Positions 48,029 through 60,688 are shown, counted from the stretch's first letter. The stretch: 64,000 nt of DNA from Ligula intestinalis (GCA_036362985.1 JAYGXS010000001.1:51583232-51647231); one strand, 5' to 3'. A program made the numbers and translations. Notes: generated from the sequence alone by a model not told the origin.

Positions 48029-48853
48029 ATATATAAATGTAACGATCCAACCCAAACCATATGTGTTTGAACGCACCAAGGTGACATTGTCGCGGATCTG
48101 GATGAGGATGGTGTGAACGTCTTTTGGCGAAAATACCGGTCTTCCTTCTCTCTCCCTCTTCTGGTACTATTTTCCCCTTTCTGTGTCGCCGTTACACTCT
48201 CTTCCCGCCGTCCTGCGTCGCCATTACACACTCCTCCTGCCGTCAGCACCACCATGCCCCTCACCCACAGTTGCCCACAGCGCTGCACTCCCGCCGGTAT
48301 CTATCTAATATTCTGCGATCACCCCTCACTCCAAACGGATAATTTGTACAGACCCCTGGTAATTCCCCGTATCGTATCCTATCCACACTTTATTGTTTAC
48401 CATTCGTTTTATATCAACAGACTTTATTTCTTACTATCTCGTTATTCCTCTTTCTCTTCCTACGATTGCATGTTGTGGCGATTGACAACCCCGTTCGGCG
48501 TTACTTCTGGAGAATCATATGCGTGAATTACTCGTTGAGGTGTGTGCCAACCTCGAAATTCCCGGCCCGCTACAAGTGGAACTGTGCAAATAGGGCTTCT
48601 CCTGTGGACCTGTCAGCTCATACTCACACAATTTCTCACATTTTATTGGCTAAAATGTCAGCAAAAATATAGGTCACTAGGCCTGAATCTCAATGCGTGT
48701 AATCTGATTGGTTACTTCAACTGTTGTCGTTGGCGGCAAGTTTGGACGGCATTATGTCGTGTCGCACGTGAGCTGCTTAACGCGTAGGTGGGCTCTCAAT
48801 GCGGTGGCTTTATTTTTTGCCTAAATTCTAATGTTCGGCATTTCTTTTGCAGT
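48029..48853. other. Unassigned sequence upstream of the transposase-like pseudogene
   Basis: No recognised domain. It is pyrimidine-rich around 48130-48430, and a possible splice acceptor (tttcttttgcag) at 48842-48853 precedes the ATG of the next frame. Confidence 0.35.
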
Positions 48854-49720
48854 ATGTGGAAGCCAAAATCAAGGACTACCGTTTGGAGACAAGCTAAACA
48901 TGATAACCATGCGTTGTTGCGTAAAGTTGATGAGGATGACAGAGAAGCTTGGCCGATCACGTCTGATTCTGATGAAGATTCGTCGTTTAGTGAATCATCA
49001 AGCGCTTAATCAAGTGGAGAATCAGATTGAAGCACAGACTTCATCGAAGAACCGAGCAGAGGGAACTTTCCAGTGTTTGAAGTTCCAGCCGAAGGCCCTA
49101 GTATGCAACCGGTCGCTGAGGGTCCTACTCTACGAGAAGCACTGAAGTTGTTAGCAGCAGAATGTGGCCCACCAACAAGTCATCTTACTAAACTACTCAA
49201 AGTAATGCAATGCTTTTACCCAGACTTACCTGGAGACGGGCGAACGATTCAGGAAAGATCTAGCAAAAGGAAAACCGTGACGGCAATGGGCAGCGAACAG
49301 TACGTTCATGTAGGACTTTTGAATGGTTTACTCAACCAACTAAATCAACCGTCAGTGCATATTGAAGGAAACGAGATAGTTATTTATTTATCTATAGATG
49401 GTTTGCCTTTATGCACGAAGTGGAGGCGGAATTTTTGGCCTATTCTTGCCAGAATAATGGAACCTTTTGTAAGTAATATCTTCACAGTAGGTATACACTA
49501 TGGTAAGGGCAAACCGTCAGATGTTCAGGCATATTGCAAGCCCTTGATTAGGGAAGTGCCCTTCCTATCTAGAAATGGACTTTTTGTTGAAAGCACAGAC
49601 CAAACGCTTAAGTTTAAATTGGGAGCTATCATTTGCAATGCTCCTGCTAGAGCCTTCATTAAGCAATTAAAAAATGTTAATGCTTACTAAGGCTGCGGGC
49701 GTAGTGAAACACGTGTGACA
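48854..49720 (+). pseudogene. Transposase-derived protein fragment, in-frame stops
   Basis: One plus frame reads MWKPKSRTTVWRQ, an acidic Ser-rich stretch, then through stops at 49007 and about 49028 into a 205-codon open part (49073-49690): LREALKLLAAECGPPTSH, a TAMGSEQYVHVGLLNGL segment, EIVIYLSIDGLPLCTKW..NFWPIL, GIHYGKGKPSD, and ICNAPARAFIKQLKN, ending in a stop where the family usually continues with a cysteine-rich GYxxCxxC box. I recognise this arrangement as an invertebrate transposase-derived family but cannot name it securely. Confidence 0.55.
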
Positions 49721-49873
49721 CAAAACTTGCGATCCTACTACAAGCAGTAAGCTTGAATATATATAAACAGGTCTTTGAAGCTTTCCATGAGCGAGTATGA
49801 AACACAGTATTAATTCCTAGGAAGTGAGTTGGCCTTTAGATGGTGTATAAAGTTCCTCAGCAGGTAATTATTT
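49721..49873. other. Short spacer before the Gypsy element
   Basis: No feature is recognised. The last four bases (attt, 49870-49873) are the left target-site duplication of the Gypsy element and match 55059-55062. Confidence 0.5.
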
Positions 49874-50416
49874 TGAAGTATTCCGTATAACCTCTGGCCT
49901 TGACAAGTCCGGCGCGTGATTGGATAACAGAGGGGGACGTCGACTCTCGGCTGATAGAATAGATATTTCTTCTAAAAGATTAATAACCTCGGAATGTACG
50001 GCAGACAAAACTTTCTTATTCTCAGACATCGCAACACGCAGAAGAAACGAGGACGAAAGGATCAGATATGGAGATAGGTTTAATTGAATGATATGTAATC
50101 AATGAGAACCGTAGAAAAACTAGTCTAACAAAACGGGTGAAGAAAAAGTATCTGGAATTCCAGACTCTGATGATACAAAATTACTAAAGCTTGAAACAGT
50201 CAAACCGGGGGGGGGTAAAGTTCATTAATTCGACATAGTAGGGACGTGATACGGGAATGACGTGAGGCGATGGCAATCCGGTGTGCGAACTGGCGGAGAT
50301 CAATCCTCGAATCTGGAGCATGATTCAGCTCGGTCACTGAAAATTGAAACCGGGAAATATAACCTTGATACGTTAAAACAAATGATCGGCACAGTGGGTC
50401 GGTTCGGTCCGTTACA
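49874..50416 (-). repeat. Gypsy LTR, downstream (3') copy
   Basis: On minus this LTR begins TGTAACGG and ends ATACTTCA. It is an end-to-end match to 54514-55058, including a G-rich run at about 50208-50216. No reliable TATA or polyadenylation signal was identified. Confidence 0.92.
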
Positions 50417-50430
50417 CAGCCCCCCTTTAG
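50417..50430 (-). other. Polypurine tract of the Gypsy element
   Basis: On minus the sequence ctaaaggggggctg sits immediately before the TG of the 3' LTR, the place where plus-strand DNA synthesis is primed. Confidence 0.75.
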
Positions 50431-50449
50431 AGTGCAGCACTGTCCTCAG

Positions 50450-53420
50450 TGCTGGTGGGTGTGGTAGGGGAGGGAACTTCCACTTCGATCTCAACGGGGG
50501 GTAGCAGGTCATCCTGTATGATGTCTAGGGTGTCGAGGAGGTGGTCGAGATGAGTTTCGGGGGTGGTCCAGGTATGGATGAAGACTGTGATGTCAGTGGT
50601 AGTGGGAGGGAGCAGCCGGTCGGGGAGAATGGGAAGTTTGTCGGGGGTAAAGATAGAAGGTTGGCCGCTTTAATGTTTGAGTTTGGAGAAGTGGGCGGTT
50701 AAAGCGGATGGCTCGGGGTGTGTAGTATCGCGTATTATATAGGTCGTAGGGGTAAGAACCTGCAGCACGGTAAAGGAGCCCTGCCACGGGTAATGGAATT
50801 TGGAAGAAATACCATGGGGGCAATCGCATGCATCACATGGTCGTCGACCTAAAATGGGTTCCCAGCCGTATGGCTGTAGAAGTATTCCTTCTGGCGGGTA
50901 GAGGCTACGCCAAGAGTGGTACGAGCGGCATTGTGGGCCGCGCTAATGGTCTCGCGGAGATGCGTGGTGACGTCATGGACGGTAGTGTCGGCGGAAGAGG
51001 GAAGGATAAATCGACGGGAAGGCGTAGGTCGCGTCCGGTCAAAAGATACTGTGGTGTGAAGCCGGGGGATGAGTAGGTGGAGGCTCTTTAAGCCATGAGG
51101 CGGAGGGAGAGGTAAAGGTCCCAATCATGACGGTGATTTTCCTCGCAGAAGGCCAGAAGGAGGTTTTTGATTGTCCTGTTGGCCAACTCAACAAGGTCGT
51201 TGCCTTCAGGGTGATAGGGTGTGGTGTGGGTTTTTTTACAGCAAGGATCTTGCAGATGTCATGAAAGAGCTGGGACTCGACGTTGCGACCACAGTCGGAG
51301 TGAAATGATAAGGGGGCATCCCAATGGCTGATCCAGGTTCTGCTTATGGTGTTCGCGATGGAAGGGGCATCTTGGTGTAGGAGCGAAAACGGCCTCGACC
51401 CACTTCGTAAAATAATCAACCATGACCAGGACATACCCGCAGCCACGGTAGGTGACGGGGAGTCGGCCGATGATGTCTAGGCCGACACGTTCGCCAGGGA
51501 ATTCTGTATTCATTGGTTCCATTGGAGTACGCGGATGAGGGGCGGGGGATTTAAAGGAAGCGCATGTGGGATAGGACTGTCAGAAGTTGCGGACATCCGA
51601 GCGGAGTTGTTGCCACCAGAAACGGGCACGGACTGCCGACTTGGTTTTGAATTGGCCGCAGTGTCCCAGCTCTACATGCAGACTGTCGCGGACTGGTTCA
51701 ACTAACGAACCAGGTACCACCGCTCGCAAGTGGTGTTTGTCTGAATTGCGCCAGAATAGGATATCGTTCGTGACGTGGAGGTTGGGCCAGTGGTTACGAA
51801 GAAGGTGGGTGTGTTGGCTACACCCTCCCATCAGGCGTTCTGACGGCATACGGAGGCCTCGTGAAATATGATGGTAAACGAGAGCAGTATCGGGATCGGA
51901 CTTCTGAGCCTCGGACCAAGTATGGTGGGCGGACTCAGTGATATGGATATCATTTACACTGAGGGCGTGTGCGTCCGTGTCAGGGGATGGTGGACCCGTG
52001 AGGCGGGAGAGTGACTCTGCGTTGCCGTGTTGACGACTCGGGTGGAACTCGCATTTATAGTCAAAATCTTGAAGGAATTCTTGCCACCGGGCAAGTTGGT
52101 TCATGGGATCTTTAAGAGAATGGAGCCATTTTAACGCTTGATGGTCGATTCGAAGTGTGAAGCGTTGGCCGATGAGGAGGTATTTAAACTGGCATGTGTA
52201 GGTGACTATCGCCAGTAATTTACGTTTGAAGACGCTACAATTTCGCTCGCTTCTGGAGAGTGATTTGCTTGCGAAGCATACAGGGTGTTCTATGCTGTTG
52301 TTATCCTTCTGAGAGAGGATTGCACCAATGGCAACGTTACAAGCATCTGAATCGAGAATGAAGGGGGTGCACCAGTTTCAAGGTTAGGGAGCCCAAGGAG
52401 GGGTGCCGAAAAAAGGCGGCTTTGAGATCGTTAAAGGCGTTATCACAGCCTGTAGTCCAGCCTAAAGGCTCATTTTTCTCCGTCAGTTTATGGAGAGGGG
52501 CTGCTATATACGCGAAGTTTTTGATAAAGCGGCGAGAGTAAGAGGGAAAGCCGAGGAAACTACGGAATGCGGTCTGTTTGGTCGGGGTAGGCCAAGAACG
52601 GATCCCATTTAGGCGTTCGGGAAGAGCGGCTAACTGGCTGGTTGCCAACTTGTGTCCTAAGAATTGCACCTCCTGTCGAAGGAAAACGCACTTCACAGGG
52701 TAGAGGGTCAGGCCAGTGGCATGGAGAGCGGTAAGGGTGGCTGTGATATGCTCGTTATGTTGGGCAATAGAATTTCCGAAGACAATAAAGTCATCGAGGT
52801 ATGCAAGATATTTGGTGGGAATGAGATGGCGTTAGACCTTATACATGAGGCGCTGGAAGGTAGTGGTGGCATTGCAAAGGCCAAACGGTAGAGTTTGAAA
52901 CTCAAAAAGGCCTTGTGGCACAATGAAGGCCGTTTTATGACGGTCCTTCGGAGCGAATTCAACCTGCCAATAGCCTGATTTAAGGTCGAGGGTAGAGAAC
53001 CAGGATGCACCACCTAAGGTGTCACGTGTGTCGTCAAGACGAGGGAGGGGAACAAGTCACGTACAGTGACTGCATTTAAGTGGCAATAGTCGATAAAGAG
53101 TCTAAGGGAAACATCCTTTTTTGGTACGATGGCAATCGGGATGCCCACGGCAAAGATGATGGACGGATGATGTCGCATTGTTGGAGTTCGTCAAGGATTT
53201 TGTCTACCACATCTCGATACTTAGCGGGGATACGTCTGGGTGGTTTCCAGATAGGTTTGGCGTCACCAGTATCTATAGCATTTTGGATTAGCTGCCTACG
53301 TCCTAACGTTGATGGAGACCAAGTAAAGAGGCCGGGGAAGGATGTGAGTATGTCTTTAAGTTGTGAATAAGCAGCTGCACCAGCTGATGGGATGAGGGGT
53401 AAAACTGAGTCTTAATCAAT
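50450..53420 (-). pseudogene. Gypsy pol: reverse transcriptase, RNase H, integrase
   Basis: Read down the minus strand: RT entry (KPIWKPPRRIPA, about 53250-53215), STLDLKSGYWQVEF (about 52995), QTLPFGLCNATTTFQRLM, YLDDFIVFG (about 52800-52775), GHKLATSQ. RNase H follows (LDSDACNVAIGAILSQ, RIDHQALKWL, 52350-52110). Integrase then has its zinc-binding end (HVELGHCGQFKTKS, about 51670-51630), a core starting GLDIIGRLPV (51485), YFTKWVEAV, a FHSDCGRNVES block after a frameshift (51310), and VELANRTIKNLL (about 51190-51155). Breaks occur near 52850, 52330, 51580 and 51390. Confidence 0.9.
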
Positions 53421-53830
53421 GGATTCGAGGGTGGCGGCAGGCATCACGGAGTTGTAAACGAGTTCGAGATCGACATCGGGGTCAGGTGGGGAAGTCTCCA
53501 CAGACGTGGGGCCGAGAGTAACTAAGCAGTCACGGACGTGCATCACACAGTCGTGGTCGGAGAGGAAATCAAGAACAAGGACGAGGGGCCAAGGGCTGTC
53601 CGGGGCAATGAGAAATGTGTGGGTATGTCGAGCTTGGTCGATAGAAAAATCCAGATTAAGGGAACCTGATATATGAATGGCTGTACCGTTGGCGGCCCTT
53701 AAGTTATGTGTAACAGGAAGGGGGTGAACGAGTTTACGAATGTACTGAGGGAGCTTAGACAAAGGCGCTAGGAGTTCATTGTCCCCCATGTCAAATTACG
53801 CTTGAATACGAAAATTGGACATAAATATCG
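53412..53830 (-). pseudogene. Gypsy aspartic protease remnant
   Basis: Frame 53789-53412 gives the body of a retropepsin-like domain (AANGTAIHISGSLNLDF, TFLIAPDSPWPLVLVLDFLS). At the position of the active-site DTGA motif the sequence reads DMGD (about 53795-53784), so the catalytic triad is damaged, and a stop lies just upstream. Confidence 0.7.
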
Positions 53831-54009
53831 CTATCGTAAATGCAGGTGGATGTAGAACGGCAACGTCAAAAAGAGAGTTAAGAAGAAGGGACTAACAGGA
53901 AAGGTTTTGGCCGCAGTAACGAGCTCGAGGAACGAAGGCTTCGCAGTCCTCACAGCCAGGATGGTGGTTGGGGAAACGGACGGGAAGGGGTAGCCGGCGA
54001 TCGTTTTGA

Positions 54010-54500
54010 ATGGTTATAGGCGGTTGGGAGGAAGACGGTTGCGCAGATAACACGGGTGGACGTGGGTATGAAGAGATAGCAGGTAGAGGGGGTTCCTGAC
54101 TTCACTGGAGTTCGTGGGCGAAGTCATCCGCTGACTTTTGGGGGCCCTGCCGGAGACGGTAAAATTGGTCGCCAGCGGCGGATGCGGACAGTGGTTTGAC
54201 AAATAGGGATGATAAGCGCTAACGAGCGTCACAAAATTGGTTTTTAAGGTAATGCCATTTTTGAGGGCAGGGGCGAGAGCTCCTTGGGAGAGAAGGGCGA
54301 GTAAATAACGGGTCTGCTCCGAGGGAAGGATGTCTGCCAGGAATATGTCGAGTGTGGCCAGCCAAACATCAATGTCCTGTCCGGGTTGGAAGGCAGCCGG
54401 AGCGAAAAAAACGGGTCGGGGCAGGTGGTGGACGGTGGCGGGATACTAGAGGGAACGGTAAGTACATGCTGGATGGGATTGGGGGCAGCACTCAATAAAA
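54010..54500 (-). pseudogene. Gypsy gag remnant
   Basis: Three frames must be combined. PAAFQPGQDIDVWLATLDIF (about 54405-54345), ARYLLALLSQG-like and TNFVTLVSAYH segments resemble the capsid region of Gypsy gag. A Cys-rich piece near 53960-53900 may be a decayed nucleic-acid-binding knuckle. Frameshifts prevent a single product. Confidence 0.65.
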
Positions 54501-54513
54501 AGTTGGGTGCCAC
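54496..54513 (-). other. Primer binding site of the Gypsy element
   Basis: On minus the interior starts G-TGGCACCCAAC right after the CA end of the upstream LTR. A TGG start complementary to a tRNA CCA end is typical. The tRNA is not assigned. Confidence 0.7.
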
Positions 54514-55058
54514 TGTAGTATAACGTACTACCTGTGGCCTTGACAAGTCGGGCGCATGATTTGATGGCAAAGGAGGACGTCGAATCTCGGCAGAAAGAAA
54601 AGGTATTTCTTCTAAAAGACGAATAACCTCGGAATGTATGGCAGACAAAACTTTCTTATTCTCACACACCGCGACATGCAGAAGAAATGAGGACGAAGGA
54701 TTAGATATGGAGATAGGTTTAATGGAATGATATGTAATCAATGAGAACCGTAGAGAAACGAGTCTAACAAAACGGGCGAGGAAAAAGTATCTGGAATTGC
54801 AGACTCTGATGATACAAAATTAATAAAGATTGAAACAGTCAAACCGGGGGGGGGGGGTAACGTTCATTAATTCGACATAGTAGGGACGTGATACGGGAAT
54901 GACGCGAGACGATGGCAATCCGGTGTGCGAACTGGAGCAGATCAATCTTTGAATCCGGAGCGTGATTCAGCTCGGTCTCTAAAAATTGAAACCAGAAAAT
55001 ATGACCTTGATACGTTAAAGCAAATGATCGGCCCATTGGGTCGGTTTGGCCCGTTACA
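54514..55058 (-). repeat. Gypsy LTR, upstream (5') copy
   Basis: On minus it begins TGTAACGG and ends ATACTACA. The right flank 55059-55062 (attt) repeats the base pairs before 49874. Confidence 0.92.
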
Positions 55059-55062
55059 ATTT

Positions 55063-55739
55063 ATTCATAAATTTCACAGAGGGCGGGCGGCTACAAAAAC
55101 GTTGAAGCACGCAGCTAGGGACAATCTTCGATTTCAAAATAAATTAATCAGAAGGATAAAATGTACGCAAATCAAAACGATCAGAGGAGGGACTCGCGTA
55201 GGATCCTTGTAAACTCCACTGATTACCACATGCAGGAGAAAGCCAAGTCAAAAATAGGTGATGGAGCGTAATGGGTACTGCGATGAAAGGCCGTGCCTCG
55301 TGTTTCAAATACTTGTATGATACTTGCCTAAGTCTGGCGAGGAAATATAGCCTATTCCGGGATCTTTTTTGGTGGTAAAACATAAAGGGCAACTGAGGTG
55401 GTCTGTATTCAGGGAATATTGCGAGACTGCAAACTAAGCGTGGCACTCGAAAGAGTGTCGAAACTAACTGAACAGAGATTCGTGTGCAATATGAAATGCT
55501 TCAGCGTGGGCAAAGAAGCCCCACAACATGCGGTTGGTGCAATTCCAATAGCAGGCGATGGTGTCAAAAGATATATTTAGCCGATAAACAAAATAATTTC
55601 ATCGTCATCTCATCCAAGGAGACTGCAGTCCGCTAAATTTTCTTACTCCACAAAACGGGCATCCTTTCCTCAATTTTCAAGCAAATCTGCTGCCATACAA
55701 TAATCCAAATATATTTAACAATTATATTTTCAGCTAATT
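55063..55739. other. Spacer between Gypsy and CR1 elements
   Basis: No recognised domain. A 60-codon plus frame (55398-55580) is unassigned. Confidence 0.4.
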
Positions 55740-56225
55740 GTAGACCACAGCAATCTTGCTTTCCACCTTTTGTTTCTCCCATGCCAGTTCCCTTTCCGCC
55801 ACCAAGTTTTCCTTTTTATACATACTGATGAGCGTAACCTGCATCTCAGGGATACGCTCAGTATAGTTTCTCTGAATGCGAGATTAGTTGTAAATAAAAT
55901 AATAGAGCTCAGAACAGTAGCTTTTGAGATTGATCCAGATGTCATTTGTATCACTGAATCTTGGGCTCACTCTCTTATCTCTGACTCAACGCTCACTATA
56001 GATAATTTTAGTTTGTACCGACAAGACCGCATCGAATAACGTGGCGGTGGTTGCCTTCTTTATATCGAATCATCTTTTGTACATTTCCCGTTTCATCTGA
56101 GCATTTCGTCATTTTCGGAAAATGTTTGCTTTATTTCATTCATCCTCCCACACAATAAGAAAGCGATAATTGGCTGTGTCTATAATCCCTCATGTTATTC
56201 GGGTAATGAAAGTGCGCACTGCGAA

Positions 56226-56618
56226 ATGTTTGCAAAAGTTGCAGAAGCTGAAGTTGATGTCAAAATAATCATAGGTGATTTAAATCTGCCAGACGTTGAC
56301 TGGGAGGCAAATACTTGTCCGCCAAAATTTCAGAACTTGGTAGAAACTATTAACTTTGCAAACATGTCACAACTGGTCAGTTCAATGACTAGAAATGAAA
56401 GCGTATTAGATTTAATTTTTACAAATGACGTCCACCCTCCCTTTATGAATTTTCATCGTGATCTCTTCACAAGTGACCACGCATTAATTCAGTATTGTTT
56501 TACAGTCACCCTTTCTAAAAAGCCTGAGGTAAAATGCAATAACCTCGATTTTGCTAATGCAAACCTTGAACTCATAAATGACTTCGTAAGTACCCTAGAT
56601 TGGCATACTATTTTTTAA
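56226..56618 (+). pseudogene. CR1 LINE endonuclease fragment
   Basis: A 130-codon open frame contains the C-terminal half of the LINE AP-endonuclease: VKIIIGDLNLPDVDW, SQLVSSMTRNESVLDLIF and the catalytic SDHALI. The N-terminal half lies in frame 55770-56039, with a stop between. Confidence 0.8.
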
Positions 56619-57480
56619 ACGAATGATCCAATCTTTTTCAATGAACGTTTACAAAACCTTACAAAAAAATTCAGACTTTTATCCCACTTAAGCCTATAAA
56701 ACAAATTCAGCTTACTCTACCGTTTCAAATTTTCTGCAAAATAGACTTAAAAAATTACAGAAGTAACTTAAGGATCCGTCTAATAGCTCTTTGTCGGTGC
56801 ACTTAAGGATAGCGCAAATATTTGAATTAGCGCTAAAAATAAGGCTTGCACGAGATAGGCGTAGGGAGTCCTTGGCACTAAATGATGCTAACTCTTCCAA
56901 ATCCGTTGCTCAAGTCTTCCGTTTTCGGTCATTCGCTAAGCTTCAGAAAGTCATTCCGCCTTTACTCGATAGTTGTAATCCTTTTGTTACAGAGGATTTG
57001 GCCGAAGCAGAAATTTTAAATGCCTTCTTCTCCAAGTTCTTTACAATTTAGACTAGTCCAACACCCGAAATACCTCTGATGTGTGATGCAAATCTCACCA
57101 CAATTGATTTCTCACCTACAAGTATTCATAAAGAAATAGCTCGTCTCAAAAATTCACATTCAGTCGGGACGGATAACATTCCAAACTCATTTATTAGGCA
57201 ATAAATAGATTTTCCTCCTTTACTGAACAAATTATTTACTATATTTCTCGAAAACGGTTTTTTTCCTGATTCTTGGAAAACTTCTATTGTAATTCCAGTT
57301 TTTAAATCTGGTTTCAGATGTGACATTAAAAATTATCGCGGTGTTCATAAAATACCTTCTCCAGCTAAACTGTTTCAAAAATTAATCGCCAATAAAATTA
57401 CAGATTTCTGCATAAGCAATCAAATATTAAATATATCTCAGCATTGCTTTTTACCGGACCGATCTTGTGAAACATGTCAT

Positions 57481-57867
57481 ATGTCTTTTCTTAATCTCCT
57501 CATTTCTCTTCGTAACGATCATTTATCTGTGGTGGTAATCGATTTTGATCTTAGTAAGGCATTTGATGAAGTACCTCATAGGAGACTACTAGCCAAACTA
57601 GAGGCTATAGGATTTTGTAGTCCTCTTATTGACTTTATTAGATCATATGTTTCTAATCGAAAACAACAGGTCTTAGTGGGGTCCTCATACTCTACCCCTA
57701 CCGCTATTTTAAGCGGTGTCCTTCAAGGTACCGTTCTGGGCCCCTTGTTGTTCTTGCTTGATATAAATAATATTTCAACAATAGTTAAACACTCTCAATC
57801 GTATGTATACGCGGACGACTTGAAATTTGTATACTCCTTCTCTAATTCTACGGCTGAGCGATGCTAA
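57481..57867 (+). pseudogene. CR1 LINE reverse transcriptase palm
   Basis: A 128-codon open frame holds RT motifs A to C: VVVIDFDLSKAFDEVPHRRL, SGVLQGTVLGPLLFLLDIN, and the catalytic SYVYADDLKFV. It continues after a stop at 57865 in the same frame (ERIHSDLDALSTWSS). Confidence 0.85.
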
Positions 57868-58735
57868 GAACGCATTCATTCGGATTTGGACGCTCTATCT
57901 ACGTGGAGCTCCGCGTAGCAGACGGAGTTCTCGCCTTCTAAGTGCCAGTTCATGTGTTTTGGGCCTAAAAAGGCTGCCACAGCCTATCATTTTTCAAGAT
58001 TGCCCCATGACTGAATGTTCTAACATTAAGGCCTTAGCTTTAAGTTACACCAATAAATTAGATCTTTCACCTTACGCTGATAGAATTACAGCAAAAACTG
58101 CTCAGATATGCGGCTTCATCTCTTATAATTTCTACCTTCCCGAAATAAAGCTAAGACTTTATCGTGTGTATGTGCTTCCTATTCTCGAATACTGTTGTCC
58201 ATTCTTCGGTCTAATGAACGAATCTAGCCGTTCAAAAATTGAAAGTGTTCAAAGAAGGTTCACTAAAAGGGTCCTCATTCCGGAATTTTCAGATACTTCC
58301 TACTCAGATAGACGTGCGATAACGACACTGAAATTTCTTTGGGTCAGGAGACTGGAAGCAGGGTTTTGTCTCCTGTTTCCTCTTAATAATAGTTCAAATC
58401 TCCCCAAAAGTCTGCCCTTACTCCCGTTACTCGCCTTTACAACCTAAGAAATTCAACGTTGATTATACCTCCTCCAGCTTCTTCCACTTCTAAGCGATCT
58501 CTATTTTTTGCTTCTTTGGAATAATTTGCCGATTGATATTCTGGCGTTTACTTGTCTATGTGCATTCAAGCGAAGACTGCACATTTATCTTAACACTGAA
58601 TCTATTAACCTTTTGTTTTCCTCATCTTTTCCGGGCAGCCTTCTCCACGATCCCGAGAAAGTACCATCAGGAATATAGGATCTCTTCTTGAAACTACGTT
58701 CCTCCGACTCGTGTCCCCCAGAATCAGGAAGCAGT

Positions 58736-60678
58736 CTTGATGGCTCTCGTTTCGCTGGTCATCAACCATCATCAGGGCCTTATATTTGGTCACATCTTAG
58801 ACATCCCCAACGATGGTCTTGTATATTTAATGGACTTTTAGATCTCATACGGCGGTGCCCATCACGATCATAAACTGGTGGGTTCCCTATGTTCCATTAT
58901 GCCGCACCGGTTTGGGAACCCGAGTGTAGTGCGGGGGCCCCATCTATACCAGTAATGTTTCGTTCATACCTATTTTTCTGCCCAACGCTCAGCTTCGACT
59001 GAGCTTGCTTCCAAGCCCCCCTTTACTAACAGATGCAGTGGGTACCAGAATACATATTCAGAATCTAGATAACGAGGTGGCTCATCTATGTGTGCCCTTG
59101 AATTTCACCTTCCGCATGACACTGCTATATTCATTTTTTTCGAATCTAACAAATTCGCTTCTAAACAGTTATACTCGTCTTATAGCTATAGACTACGAAT
59201 ACTGTTTGTTAAACCCATTATTTCTAGTACTTCATGTTATCGAATTTTTGGTTTATTGACGAGGTCCATTGGGCCTGAAATATACAACTTATTATTATGA
59301 TGCTTGAAATCTTAACATGTAAGGGAAAATGAACATACGTCAACTGTCACAGGTTCTATTGGTCTGAAAAACTTGTGGGAGGGATGGAATAACAGTCAAA
59401 ATTTGTAAGACTAACGACAATAAATACGTTTTTATACTGTATTGCTGCTAATATAATAAAATAGCGCCAAGTTGTGGATAAATAGCTAAGTGCACAAATT
59501 TTTAACGTAGTACCTCCATGTGCATGCAGCTGGCTTATGTCGACCATTAACGAATAGTTGCGATCGTGGCGGCTTCACCAAGATGATGGCCCCGGAAATG
59601 GACAAAGGCGTATCGTGGTCGCAGCTCCGCTTTTTCGGGATGTTCTCGTGACTCTACAGTCTCGTCCTCGTATGGCATTCCCGATCAAGATATAAGTCAT
59701 GGTGGACCCCCTAACCTGCCCCCAACAGTAACAGCTGCATCCTAGCATAATCTTTCGACACTTTCTCCTACGTGCGACAGTTTTTATCCTAAAAAACCAC
59801 AAACTACATTCCATTTTGTGAATTCTGAGCCATGCCTTAGAAATTTTTTCACTGTCTGCTCTTTTTGCGGAGTTATACCTGCTGGCTCGTGCTCACTGAT
59901 GTCATCCAACCTGAGTATATTATTTTGAACAAGTGAGTAGTCATCCACAATAACGTAAACGACCTTATTTGAAATGTTCCGCATTTTCGATGCATTTCTT
60001 AACTCCGTTGTACCTATAGGGAGTTCAAAGGCGTTTGCCTATATTTCTCTTAGTAAATTGACTTGACTTGAGGAAGTGGCCAGAGGAAGGGATAGAGCTC
60101 ATCCTTTTCAGTAACACATGATTCTTACATGTCGTTATTCCTACTATTTAATCAACTTTAATTCCAGTGAAAGTGGAAGTATTAGCGCTTTACTCTCGTT
60201 CAAAGACTGTGATTTATGCGTAGAAAGCGTTATGGGCGCGGATACGGTCATATTTACTGAGAATTTGGTAACACGCGTACGATTAAGAAATAGGTTACGT
60301 GAATATGCTTTACGGTCCAATATAACTCGCAGCTATCTACGAAATCTTCAAGGCATACTTAAGCCACTTGTACCATAGCTGTCAGCTGACATTTTTTGGG
60401 GCCTTGAATGCTTTGCAGGTAGACCCCACGGGCAGTGGGGTTTACGTTCACATTGGACTGCAGAGGCAACTCTTTCGGTTAGTAGTGAGTACATTATCGC
60501 AGAGGAAGATGACGCAGTTGGAAATGTAGCTGTGGATGGATTTCGTCCGTGTCGTAAGTCAAGATCAGAACTGCCCTAATAGTAATGTTCCGGAACCAAA
60601 GAATAGAGACGAAGAGCCTTTGGTCCTACTGCGCCATGATTGCGTATATGGGCGGTATTCCGTGCGCTGACTGGGGGG
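58736..60678. other. Unassigned sequence
   Basis: About 1.9 kb with no recognised gene. Open frames on + at 60118-60378 (86 codons) and on - at 59784-59984 have no resemblance I can name. Confidence 0.4.
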
Positions 60679-60688
60679 NNNNNNNNNN
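60679..60688. other. Assembly gap (10 N)
   Basis: Ten undetermined bases follow a run of G. The true gap length is unknown, and frames across it are unreliable. Confidence 1.

Larger units (their letters stand above)
49874..55058 (-). mobile_element. Ty3/Gypsy LTR retrotransposon, structurally complete, coding regions decayed
   Basis: 5185 bp with two LTRs (49874-50416 and 54514-55058), a tRNA primer site next to the upstream LTR, a polypurine tract next to the downstream LTR, and a 4-bp duplication (attt). Gene order on the minus strand is gag, protease, RT, RNase H, integrase. RT keeps YLDD, but the frame is broken by stops and frameshifts in every gene. The two LTRs differ at perhaps a tenth of their positions by eye, which implies an old insertion. 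Confidence 0.95.
55740..58735 (+). mobile_element. CR1-type LINE family A, near full length
   Basis: Plus-strand order: endonuclease 55850-56620 (LNARLVVNKIIELR, DVICITESWAHS, IIIGDLNLPDVDWEAN, DLIFTND, SDHALIQY), linker 56790-57050, RT 57126-57867 (GTDNIPNSF, NYRGVHKIPSPAK, DFDLSKAFDEVPHRRL, SGVLQGTVLGPLLFL, YADDLKFV), C-terminal region 57868-58447 (LPILEYCCPFFG). Endonuclease and RT catalytic motifs are intact, but stops (56038, 56616, 57202, 57865) and frameshifts inactivate it. It is the same family as 941-2455. The match with that copy ends near cccccagaa at 58735, after which the 3' sequence differs. Confidence 0.9.
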
